Assembly: GCA_030704615.1 (NCBI GenBank)
Contig: CM060733.1
Span: 53,754,001-53,818,000, forward strand
Reading direction: 5' to 3'
Length of the DNA: 64,000 bases
DNA from: Takakia lepidozioides
Taxonomy: Eukaryota > Streptophyta > Takakiopsida > Takakiales > Takakiaceae
The notes beneath the pieces were generated by a model. It did no database searches. It was not told where the DNA came from and saw only the letters and a list, made by a program, of their open reading frames with translations. Below, in pieces: positions 1 to 11,012 of the stretch; the stretch's first letter is position 1; every line of letters begins with the position of its first letter. A program made the position numbers and the translations under genes.

Positions 1-458
1 GTTAAGCTATTTGCCTGAAATTTTCATATGGAAGGGGTTAATTGTCACCACTAATCTTGTAACTTCCTCTAAAGACACAGTTTTGGAAAGGTCCTGTTAT
101 TTTTCGATTCATAGGTGGATGTGTAAGACAACATTGCGGACTTCATAAGTGTTGTCTTAGGGTTTTTCTGGACTGAATTGATGAGGGTTGAATGGAGTCA
201 ACATAGAGGCTGAGTGCTGGGGATATTTCTGCCATGTTGGTGGTTGAAGGGTTTTGTGTTAGGCATGGCATTGCAAATGTGGTCTCAAGATCACACTGGA
301 AAGTCCAGTCTACTTGTGTCATGCAGCGGCAAATGTAGGATCACAAGAGTAGCTGTGTGCTTGGGCACTCATCACTTGTCGGTTCACGGGTACACTGGTA
401 CCGAGAGTGAACCTGCTGGCACAAAAATAGCTTGCTAACATAAGTAGCTGGTCTGCAG
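1..458 (+). other. Intron or upstream part of the first gene
   Basis: No coding stretch with plant-like conservation is visible here. The sequence ends in a splice acceptor (ctgcag, 453-458) directly before the first recognisable exon, so at least its right part is intron. The short ORFs on both strands have no recognisable content. The 5' exons and promoter of the gene lie outside the window. Confidence 0.6.
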
Positions 459-3400
459 GTGTTTGAAAGTGCCCGTGCCAGGGAGCGAGAGCGGGAATTG
501 CTGTACCCAGATGCATGCGGAGGAGGGGGGAGAGGTTGGATTAGCCAAAATGGGGGTTTTGGGGGAAGTGGACGAGGGCATGGCATGAAAGAGACTTGTG
601 CCCTCCACACAGCTAGGCTCTCCTGTGAAGCTCTGGTAGATTTCTGGTCTGCATTGGGAGATGAAACCAGGCGCTCATTATTGCGAATGAAAGAAGAGGA
701 CTTCATTGAAAGGCTTATGTTCAGGTACAAAAGGAATTTAAGAAGATGATTCATAATTCTTGATAACAGCAATATCAGGGCATTGCTGCAAGGCTCCCAG
801 TCCCTCAGGATTACTAAATGACCGCAGAAGCTTAAACCCTTCGATGGACTGTTGTGGATAATGAAAGCCATGCCACTACATCCTTGCCATGGAAACTTAA
901 ACCCTTCCAGGGACACTCCTGATCAAGGCCAGTTTTTGCTCATTTGCAAAAGCAAAGTGGAAGATTGGTGCAACTCCTGTGCAGCTTTCACCACTGCAAT
1001 CATTTATTGTTGTCTTGCACTAAGGCTGGAAGCCCAAGGGTTCTAAAAAGGCTTGTTGATTTATTGGGCCTTCTGACTTCTTGTAGGTGGAGTCTACTTT
1101 ATGGTCTCTCTGTGGAATATCAATTTGTGGGCATAAATGTGTATCCAGATACCGCTGTCTACCAGTAGGCTCTAATGGAGGGCAAGTTGTAGCTGACATT
1201 AAGGTTTTGTATAGTTAGCATTTTTCAAGTTGATTATTTTTTTCTCTTCGAAAGAGGTCTAATCTCCTCTTTAAAGTTCTTACAGAGAAGACAATCTGAA
1301 AATGTGAGCTGTCAATTGTGGTGGGCTTGCGCTTTTTTTTTGCAGATTTGACAGTAAGCGGTTTTGCCGGGATTGTCGACGTAATGTGCTTCGTGAATTC
1401 AAGGAGATGAAGGAACTGAAGCGATCACGGAGGGAGCCCCGATGTACTCGTTGGTTCTGTGCTGCTGACACTGGGTTTCGATATGAGGTACTTGTTTGAG
1501 TCAACGTTAGTCCATAAGATGATGTCTGTTCGAGATGTGTCAATTGTCAACATAAGTGTCTGGCCTGATATGACTTTTGTGCTTCTCTCTCTCTCTCTCT
1601 CTGACCCTCTGCCCAAACTGGGCGCGGGGCGAATGGCCACAAGGCTATGGCAAACGACGCCTTCTGAGTACATTCTGACCCAGCTAAAGCCGACTTGGAG
1701 GCTGTAATGTCTAAGGCCATGTTGGAGGCACGAAGAGTGTCGAAGTTAGGCATAAAACTTTCCAGTTTGTGACATGGGTGACGACTTTTGAGGACGATCA
1801 GCTACCCTGGCCACTAGACTGAAATTTAAACTCTGTGTGAAGGGCTTTCTAGAGGATATCTGAAAAACCCAAACTAGCTGTCTGTGTAATGGTAAGTCAC
1901 GCTATTGGACTGAGCCCCACACAAAGATAGTATCTGTTCCCTTTTGTTCCGCCCAAACTGCTATGGCCACAAGGCTACAGCAAACAAGGTACAGACTCAG
2001 GACTGAGTACATTTTTACTCAGTTTCAAAGCTCACAACAACCCCTAAACCCAAAATCGATACTCAATTGAATAGATGCTAAATGCAAGAACAAATCTTAC
2101 AACAAGTTTAGTTATGAGCATGCATGGACCCTTTCAGTGACTACAGTTGCCCACTCAACTCTCCTTCCTTCCCTCCTTCCTTCCCTCTTTTCCCCCTTTT
2201 TGCAAGCCATCCAAACTATGTTCAGGGTCTATGGCCTCAAAGCTACAGATACCGAAGTAATTAGGCTTTTTCAAAATTGGCATGCTCAGGTGTCGGAGAG
2301 TGTGGTGCAAGTGGACTGGCGTGACTGCTTTGCTGGCGATGTTGGAAGCATCTACCAGCGATTTGAGTGGGCTTTAGGCACAGGAGAAGGGAAGTGTGAT
2401 ATTATGGGCTTCGAAGATGTGGGGCTTGCAGAGTCTGTCCAGGTGGATGGTCTCGACTTAGCAAGCACAAGTGCTTGTTTTGTTACTGTCCGAGGTTGTA
2501 GGCGTGATGGCCGCTGTACCGAACTGTCTGCTAAAGCTCACGCGCTCAGAGGACAACTATGTGTACATCGACGGTTGATTGTTGGGGATGGCTATGTGTC
2601 TATTACAAAGGGAGAGAGCATTCAACGTTTTTTTGAGCGTGCTGAAGAAACTGAAGAGGAGGAGGTGAGGCAAATTGCCTAACTGGAAGTTATTTGACTC
2701 ATAGGAAAAGCTTGTGTCTTGTCTGAGGAGTTCAAGTATCAAGCTCAGGAGAAGCATGTGCTCAGGATTACCAATAAGAATAGATTTTATGGCCTTCCTA
2801 TTGGATGCTGCACACTTGGCTTCCACAGGGTTGTCTGGAAGTATGACAGTGAGCACCCAGCAAATCCTGACATAATGAAATCGCTTCAGCTGGAAGATTT
2901 ATCGTGACATACATATTTTCTGGTAGGATATATCTGTTCACATGCTAAAGATGTACTGTAATGTTAAAAGTTCAACTTTGTTTATCAATGTTGTGACTTG
3001 ATGTGTCCGTTTTCTTGTAAATGCAGGATGAGGATTCCATAGATAAAGATGGAAATGACTTTGATGGGGAAGGTTCTCGTCCACAAAAGCATGCTAAGAG
3101 TCCAGAGCTTGCGCGTGACTTCCTGTTGGATGCCGCAACTGTGATTTTTAAGGAACAGGTCTTTTCTTCTGGCACGCCTGGTCTGATAGCATATACATGT
3201 ACGCGCTTAAGCTTCAAAACAATATGATTATCATGTCTCTTTGTGGGACTGCATTTCTATCCACAGTAAGACTGGTACTGTCATACCACTTTTGGAAAGG
3301 GATGAAGTAAATATGCTCCCCCTGCTTCACATTTGAGCATGATTGTGTCAGGGTTTAGGCCCAGAGGCTATTCAGGTGTTTCTACTAACAAGCCTCACCG

Positions 3401-6400
3401 TTAGAAAGAATGCAAGCAGCAGCTATCATTACTGCAATTCATCAAAAGTTCCTGAGTTCATTTGCGCCTTTCCTCTGAAGCAGGTGGAGAAAGCATTCAG
3501 GGAGGGGACAGCACGTCAGAATGCTCACAGCATTTTTGTCTGTCTGGCTCTTCGCCTACTGGAAGAGCGTGTTCGTGTGGCTTGTAAAGAGATCACGACT
3601 TTGGAAAAACAGGTCTGCGCTGCATTTTGCTTTTAGGACCAATGGCTTAGAATTAACGCACAAAAGGAAGGCCGATGTGTTGGTAATCACTGTCACGAGA
3701 GGTCACCCCCATGGGACTACAGTGTCTAGCAATCAAGATATTGGAGGAGTTGTGTTGCTTCTTACAGACCTCTTCTTTCACAGCTAGCTGCTGAGATCCA
3801 CCGGTGTGACTTTCGATTGGCAGTTGTGAAGTAGCCTGACAAAGTACTCTAGGTTGTTGTAATGTTTGTGTGTAGGACAAGGTCGTAATTGGTCTTCTTC
3901 ATGAGCATAAATTAGTATTACTGAGAGTTTTCTTGACCTGATGAGCTGGGGAAAGTTTACAACACTGATCAGTGGGCAGGACAGAGGGATGGCCTCGGTT
4001 ATGGATGAATGGTGGTGGAAGATGAATTTGTACCCAACATGTGATGGTTCTTGTATTTTATCATGCATCAATTTCCTGCTTTCAAAAGCAGGGATAGTCA
4101 GAAGTTTCTGACAGAAACTCAGTACCAATCATATCATTACAATTATGTTGTAGTTGGTTTCAAACGTGTATGATCAAGTTGTATTGCATTTGTCTGTGCC
4201 GGTGTTCAGAATAAGCTTTTAGAAGAAGAAGAGTATGAAAAGCGGGAAGAGGAAGAGAGACGGGAGCGGCGAAAATTGAAAGAGAAGGAAAAGAAGCTTC
4301 GGAGGAAAGAGAAGCTGAAAGGGAAAGATAAGGGCAATAAGGGTAATGCAAAGGCATCGACTCCAAATGCCGATGGATTCCTGCCTGAAACCTCCCTAGG
4401 TAAGAACTGATTCTTTGTTAAAACTAATGGCCATTCAGGAGCACGCGGTTGTTCTGAAGTTTCCTTGTATATGCATATATACTGTGCATCGAAGTCCATC
4501 AGAGCAGTGATAAATAGTCATAATGCTACTGGTAGTGTGTTTACTTGCATCACAATTTGGAGCCATGTTAGAAGCTTGGGTTATTAGCAAGTTACCAAAT
4601 ATAATGTGTCGATGGCCCATCTGATTGATTGTAGGGAATGAGGAGGAGCGGGAGAGCAGCTCTGGGAGTCAGGTAGACGGGAATGGTGGGAACCATAGTG
4701 AGGATAGCATGTCTGCGAGGCCGTCATCACCTGATATGGTAGAGGCAAGGCCTTCAGCTGACGGCTTTGACAGTGAAAATGGGGATCCCAAGCAGCATGA
4801 AGCATTTGTATTTGCACTTAATATTGAGGATGCACTCAATACTGAGGATGCACTCAGTGTCAGGGATGGAAATGGGGCATTCATTGTGGAGCGCTCCAAA
4901 TCGGCAAAAAGAAGATCCCAGATTAGAAAGGGACAGAGTACCGAAGTCATTGGTGGGAGTTCAAGGAGAGGGTCAGGTTCTTCATCTGCAAATGCTAATG
5001 GAGCCCATGGAAATCCAGCAAGGGTAGCACCTGCACCATCTCTCGAGCCCATTTCACATGACAAGCGCGCCAACCTACAAGGGTATCCAAAGAATGGTGT
5101 TTGGAGAAATGACACAGAACCTTTGCAGAAACGTGTTGAAGGCTGGACCCAGGCTCATCCTCACTCTGCTCATTTGAGGCCTGAAGAGTACCAACCTTGT
5201 GCATGTGGGACCCCACAAACAGGTCTACGATCTAAGGGTGGGCAGCGCAGCACATGTAAAGTAGTAGGGGTATGGGATTCAAGTCCAAGTAGCAATAAGA
5301 TGGGTGAACGGGTTGGTATGGTGGACCCTACCTCAAAGCTGTTGCCCAAAGTTGGAAATTTTGATCCGGGACCTTCACAAGATAAAGGGGAGGGGTTGGA
5401 AAGGAGGCCAGGTACGGTACCCAGTCCAGAAAGGAAAGAGATTGTGGATGTGCAGGAGAGGACACCTTTTGATCTTTCAGAGCTGCAAAAGCAAGCACAT
5501 CCAAATGCCTCCAGTGACCCTGTTTTGAGCATGTCAAATGGTTTCCATGGGGGCAGAAGCACTTGCAATGGAGCAGTTGGGCATACTGGGAGTCTGACCA
5601 TTGACAGTGGTTCTGGGATTGGGAGACATACATGGACACCTCGAGTGGCTAGTTGTAGTACAGTCATCACATCAAATGGTTTTGTTGAAAGAAATCCAGC
5701 AATCTTGAGTGTTGACCGCGGATCTGAAAATGGTAATGGGAAGAGTCATCCAGTGCGCATCACCAGACCAAGGTCTGCAGGGACCCCCTCACCTCAAGTC
5801 ACCTTGCTCAAGACAGCTGGTGCAGATGCTGCAGGCTGTTTGGAGAGTTCTGCAAGGGTTTCGCCAGTGTCTGGGACTTCAACAGCTGCAGATGTGGTAC
5901 GACCCAATCATGCGCAAGGCCCCAAAATGCCAATTCAAATTCTTTCGAGAAGCTTGTCTGATGGAGGACAAGGGACATGCATTAGACCTGTGAGCAGTGC
6001 TACAGCTGCCTCGAAGCTGCACACTCCGAGTAACCCACTGCCTGCACACTCAGGAGCAGGGTTGGGTTTGCAGTCTTCATTCAGCTCAACATCTGAGTCG
6101 GGAAGAGGGGATGGGCTAAGAACTGGATCCGTCGAAGCAGGGGGAAGGCCCCTTCAGAGTGCAGTGCCAGAGCAAACACAAGCATCAGCAAGCATGACCA
6201 TGGCAACAGAGAGTTCTTTACAGCCACCAGATGCAGACCCTGGTTTGATCCATTCCACAATCCCGCTGGGATCTGTACCTATGCCACCACCACACTTACA
6301 CACCAATGGACATCCTCCACAGGGGTTCCCACAAGGGTGCTCACCAAGACCACCAAAGGGCATGTTTGTGTTTACGGAAATGATGTCGCCGCAAGGCCCA

Positions 6401-7174
6401 ATGCCATCCTCCATGCAACTTCCCACTATGCCAATGAACCCTGGGAATGTACCTCCCCAGCAAAGCTTTGGGTACTATCAAGTCCAGGGACCTTGGGCTG
6501 CCCGTTCAAGGAACGGAGTGCTCCCACTCCCTCAGCATGCAGGCTATTTGATCCCTGGCCCCATGGGTCTGGGTTTGTCCATGGGAGGCCTACCGTCTAT
6601 ATCAATGCCTGTGCCAGCTTCCCTACAGCCAGCACCTCTCGGCCTTGGAGTAGGACGACTTCCATCAATGCCAAATGGGCTCAACCCAGGGATGTTTCGG
6701 GAGTCTGTTTTCCTAACCAGATTCAACAGTCGGGCGAGTGGGATAAATGGTCGGGGGTCGGCCCTGTTGATACCGGGCTTGCCACTCAGTCAGCACGAGG
6801 CGGTATTATCTGTTGAACCAGGGCATAGTGGCGAAGGGCATCTGTCACCCAGAGAATCCAGTGCAACACTCTCTGCCCCGTTGCATAAGGACAGCATGCA
6901 ACTAGAGACCCCTGTTACTTCCGATATTTTGGGTTTCTCTTTGTTTCATTCTGGGTGGCCAGTGTCAGCAGCTCAGAAGGAGGTCGACACCTCCACCATA
7001 CTTTCTTCCAAGGAAAGTGTCACTATGGCGAGTGGATCAGAAGGCATTACAGAGAAAGGCCAATGTAGAGGAGGTCTGGATGAGCAACGAGATGGGGTTG
7101 ACAAACGGAGCTCGCCTCCTGGAGAGTACTCTCTTTTCGCTTCCGCACCCAACAAGGGCTTTGGCTTCTTCTAG
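459..7174 (+). CDS. Conserved plant protein of unknown function, 5'-partial, seven exons
   Basis: Exons read as 459-724, 1346-1487, 2290-2664, 3027-3158, 3484-3612, 4210-4399 and 4635-7174; phases agree at every junction and all introns are GT-AG, giving 1257 visible residues. The middle part matches from memory a land-plant family sometimes labelled NST1-like by automated annotation: a Cys-rich block (RFCRDCRRNV, then CTRWFC), a motif GTGEGK, a conserved HAL-x-GQ-x-CVH stretch, RPQKHAKSPELAR, then LEKQ followed by a Glu/Lys/Arg-rich probable coiled coil. The Cys pairs could bind metal. The last exon encodes about 846 residues of low-complexity Ser/Gly/Pro-rich sequence ending in GFGFF. No catalytic motif is seen and I do not assign a function. 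The stop is TAG at 7172-7174. The 2665-3026 intron contains an open frame (2719-2907) that I regard as non-coding, because joining 2664 to 3027 restores the family sequence. Confidence 0.85.
1610..1680 (+). repeat. Dispersed repeat in intron, copy 1
   Basis: A (CT)n tract is followed by AAACTGGGCGCGGGG, CCACAAGGCTATGGCAAAC and GAGTACATTCT. The same words in the same order occur on the minus strand at about 61591-61654, and a shorter, more decayed form lies at 1951-2012. I cannot assign it to a transposon class because no ends or target duplication are clear. Confidence 0.6.
1951..2012 (+). repeat. Dispersed repeat in intron, decayed copy 2
   Basis: This stretch carries GCCCAAACTG, CTATGGCCACAAGGCTAC, AGCAAAC and GAGTACAT in the order seen at 1610-1680, but lacks the GCGCGGGG core. 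It lies in the same intron as copy 1 and in the same orientation. Confidence 0.5.
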
Positions 7175-8069
7175 TTAAGCATCGTTGAGACAACGGTGTG
7201 GTGTATCAGTCAGTGCTTCGAAACACTACATGGCTCTACAGAGGCGAGAGAGAGAGAAACAGTCCTTGTTCGGGAGTGCTTGTGTACCCCATAATGATTG
7301 CAGTAGGTCCAGTCAACGCAATGAGAGGGCCTGTATTATACAATGGCCCCTTAGGCTTGGCTACTGCAGCAATTCATGTATTAGCAATATCCATTCAGTT
7401 TCTTCCCTCTTACCATTGGCTATGTTCTCTCTTACAATACCACATATTGTCATTGTTCAGCACCCTGAGAAAATGTTCTGCTCAAACACCAAGATTTCAT
7501 AACAAACATGGGTATACATAACTGAATCTTGCTTCGGTGTTTATTGAAGTTGGTGTGCATTATGGACTTGGAGTTTGTGTCCGGTTTTGCTTAACAACAA
7601 TACTGAAGTGGACATAACATCCCGGTTTTGTTGGCCCTGCCTTCCTAAGGCAGGACTACGCAAAGGGTTTCAGCTGCTTTAGCACATATACTTTCGATTA
7701 GACTTCCAATTGGAATTGGATGGAGACACTTGTCAAGAGAATCTTCTGTCTTTCAATGAATGACATCTGGTCAACTTCTTGTGCATGCCATAAATGGAAG
7801 TCCATCCTCTATTACCTGCCTGCCATCTGGGTGATTCAGGGCTCAAATCCTGTTACCTTGATATTTATTAATAGACTAATTATGTGATCTTCCAGATTTT
7901 TACTACCTATTCATAATTACTATACGGCAGGGATTGCATGAATTCCATGCATTTATTTAACAACAATACTGAAGTGGACATAACATCGTGGATGGATAGC
8001 CAGTGGATGGGCACCAAATGCCTGATGCGCTTACATATGTACATTTTCAATTGGCAGATGGTTGAACAA
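7175..8069. other. 3' UTR and intergenic sequence with a 31-bp duplication
   Basis: The first few hundred bases are probably 3' UTR of the gene ending at 7174. A 31-bp word beginning TTAACAACAATACTGAAGTG occurs at 7591-7621 and again at 7957-7987, in direct orientation about 366 bp apart. I see no gene; the ORFs here are short and carry no family motif. Confidence 0.5.
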
Positions 8070-8631
8070 CCCCCAGCTTTACCCCCTCCCAGTGAAGCAC
8101 GCTATGTGGTTTTAAGATTGACATTAAGTAGATCATCCTGTTTTGCTGATTACGGAGCCTCCATCCCCCCTCCATCTTCCGAAAGGCCTACATCATGTGG
8201 TCCACAACAAATTCACTCAGACCAACAAAAACAAGAACAGCCAAGTTCAATCAGCAAGCAGGAAACTGGCCCATATCTGCCCTCTTGGCTCGTGGCATAT
8301 ACTCACAAATGCAACTTACTATTGCTGTTGTTGTCCAGGTTGCTCACTAAGTGACAAAGAGCATCAAGGAGGCCAGCAGGTGTCCGGTGCTACATCATGA
8401 CTAGAACCTCAAAGTCTGACCCTGCACCACTGGCTCTCCAAGAGATGATATATCCAGTGTCCACCATTATGATGACATTTCTCGCATTTCGCTGTCATAA
8501 TACTCTTTTCAATGATGTTGTGGAATAAGGAGTGTAGAGTCTACCTTGATGTTAAATCCTGCTTTTGCACTGGTCTCAATGAACATCACACCAAATTCTA
8601 TCGCTTTTGCGTCATCTTCTTCGATAGAGAC
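8070..8631 (-). pseudogene. RABH1/RAB6-type small GTPase relic (3' exons)
   Basis: On the minus strand 8631-8545 reads as one uninterrupted 29-residue exon of a Rab GTPase containing VSIEE, then [17 protein letters not shown], followed by a good donor (AAG|GTAGAC). ETSAK is the G5 nucleotide-binding motif of Rab proteins, and the context is typical of the RABH/RAB6 branch (Golgi-associated trafficking). A second exon starts near 8187 after a TAG acceptor and reads FRK, then GMEAP, a stop, SAKQDDLLNVNLKTT, another stop and GGCS, resembling the hypervariable C-terminus. The conserved IAAALP segment is deleted there and at least two stops interrupt it. I could not find the N-terminal exons (P-loop, WDTAG) in proper form upstream, so this is a broken partial copy. 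Confidence 0.65.
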
Positions 8632-10726
8632 TTGCATACCAAAGAACAGTTGAATCTATCAAATTGCTTGCTACTACACCTCAAACAGCAAAGTGATAAG
8701 AACAGGTATGGAGTCCATAAAGCTAAGCCGTCTCAACTTCTGTCACCTACCCCAGCTAGCACCACTAAACTGTCATGCCTCCAGTTCTGTCTACCTCTGA
8801 CTCCAGCAATTTGGAAAACAAGACTCTACAGCATACCCAACAGACTGGCCACAATGGGCTAATGAGTGAGAACAAGTAAGAGAGCAATGAGCCAAAGCTC
8901 TAACCTGTCCCAACTGCCTTCCAATTTTGACAACTCCACATTTGATTAAGTATTGAAAAGACCTGATATCTAACATACTACCGGGTGCAACCTTCTCAAC
9001 CATAGGATAAGTTATTGTCGAGCGATCCAGACAGTTTCGGGATGAATGATGCAAAATTGAAGATTGTAACCAATTGAAAGTCAAATATACAACAGCCTGC
9101 ATGGAGTAGACATGAAGGTGTCAGGTCAGTCACCTCAAAGCAGCCCCTAAACCTCTTAATCAAGAATTTCCTTAGTAATTGAGTCAGAAAGATGAGAGAG
9201 AGAGCTGTACTTGATCATTCCCTGTGACAGCCTGCCCGTATATGCACAGCCCGCTCATATGTTTCCTCGGTAGTGGATATAGTGTATGAGATAAATTGAT
9301 TTGCAATAACCATGAATTCAACTGTGGCCTAATCCTTAGTAACTACATGCCTTTCAAGCAAAGCTTTCCTGTCCCTCCACAGCTGGTTGAGGGGGTTAAA
9401 ACACCATGGTCTGAGCCAAATTCGGCATAGACTACCATACAGCCAACGACATTGACCCTTCTTTCTGCAACACTTACTCGTCTTAATCCCCTGTTCCACC
9501 CCTCCCTGGTAACAAGCACAAAATATGATCTGATTTCAAGCATCAGGTGTTCCAAGCACATGCTTAGTCTCTGCCTTTGTTGTGATTTTGAAGAACAAAT
9601 TATAAGGTTGCTTAATCCCAGTCAAGAATTATAAGGTTGATTTCACAGTGTTGTTTCCTTGCAGGCATGAGATCCAAGGATCTGATCTTTACATTAAGCA
9701 TTAAATGTATGCATGCACCATGCAGTGCCTTCAATGTAATGGTGCCATAGATCTTGCTCCACCTCCCATCTCCGATCGCCCTATCGGCGTAAATTTTCTA
9801 CTCAAATCGATAAAAAGATCATTGTCAGGGACCCACATCCCGTTTCTCCAGCAAACATAACCCATAAGAAGAAATTGCACCAGAGTGGTGATAAGAACAC
9901 TGCAAAGCAACATTAAAAACTGATCTAATTTTTCCTTTAGTTTTTGGTGATACCTCCCCGACCAGAACTTTCGTCCACGGTTCTTCGCCCTGCACATCTT
10001 TATTCAGATCCTTCCGTCAGAAATTTCCTCTCAATGCAAGTCTCAACGGTGTGAAATATACTTCGCAGATGCTGCTCCACTACAACCCCAAAATTATGTC
10101 AACATGCCACTACCTCATCTATCGCAATGCTACCTGCATATCAGATCTGAGCTTGAGAGGCTGGCCTTACCTTGTCTTCTGGAAAGTAGTTCCAGTTTCA
10201 TGGGGGTACGATAAGAGGACGGTACACAATGCCTATCGAGAGCGTGTGACTGTAGTTTCCAAAAAGACTAGCTCACCTCTTGGGGATGGAGAACCATACA
10301 ACCAAGTCTAATGCTCTACATGGGCATCAAGGGTACACGAGTAAATGTGAAGTGCATTCACAGACAGAGAACAGACACACAAGTTTAGGTTGATGCAAAG
10401 GTGGGCAACATCAGCAGACAACATCACCATTCCTTCACCATCACAAAGTTACCAGAGGAAGTGATGCTGTTGTTGGCATGAAGCACTAGTAACAGATAAA
10501 AGCATTACATTCAACACTTCAGAATAGCAGCACAGGTGGATGTCACAGAATTTCTAGGATGTGGCTACAGTTAGAAAGACCAAAAATAGTGGCCTCATAA
10601 GTAACAAAAGGCACAGTTCAGAACTTGTAAAGAATGTGGAGGCCATGGCAAAAATTAACAAATGTATTCTGGCAGCTTGAAATGCTCTACATGTCTTCAT
10701 TATCCAAGGACACTTTCATCCCTCAC
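8632..10726. other. Intergenic, no supported gene
   Basis: I see no exon I can name. Near 9370-9395 the minus strand has a word reminiscent of a Rab WDTAGQERF codon string with a gap, too short to claim. A minus-strand ORF at 9997-9731 (88 codons) has one hydrophobic stretch that could span a membrane, but I recognise no family and it lacks supporting context. Confidence 0.4.
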
Positions 10727-11012
10727 TTAGCCACTTCCACCTGTATAGGCCTTTCCAAAGAAGAGAAGCTGAAGCTGATCATAGCCAGAATGCACCCAGC
10801 TCCAGCAACAGCACGCAAGATGTTGGCACCAGCACCCTTGAACAACGAACCTTCCTTTGCAATAATCTGCTGGAATGCATCAAGTGAGCTCTTGTACTTC
10901 ACTGCCTCCCAGTAAGTCATCATCATCCTGTGCCACACTGTCTATGGGGTAGGAGGCCCACCGTGTTATGGTGATACGCCATCCTAGCAGGAAATTGGCA
11001 AGGAAAGTTGCC
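10727..11012 (-). pseudogene. ADP/ATP carrier last-exon pseudogene
   Basis: The minus strand after a ctgcag acceptor (exon from 11012) encodes, split over frames, the sixth-helix end of a mitochondrial ADP/ATP carrier: [55 protein letters not shown], then [18 protein letters not shown] and TAA at 10729-10727. Intact carriers have the nucleotide-carrier signature RRRMMM exactly here. At least four small indels shift the frame, so no functional C-terminus can be made. The preserved acceptor shows that it came from genomic DNA, not from spliced mRNA. The other carrier repeats are not found in the window. Confidence 0.75.

Noticed and set aside
2719-2907. Open frame between two exons of the first gene
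   Set aside because: Joining 2664 directly to 3027 gives the conserved family sequence in phase, so this frame is intron; it starts at TTG and has no known motif.
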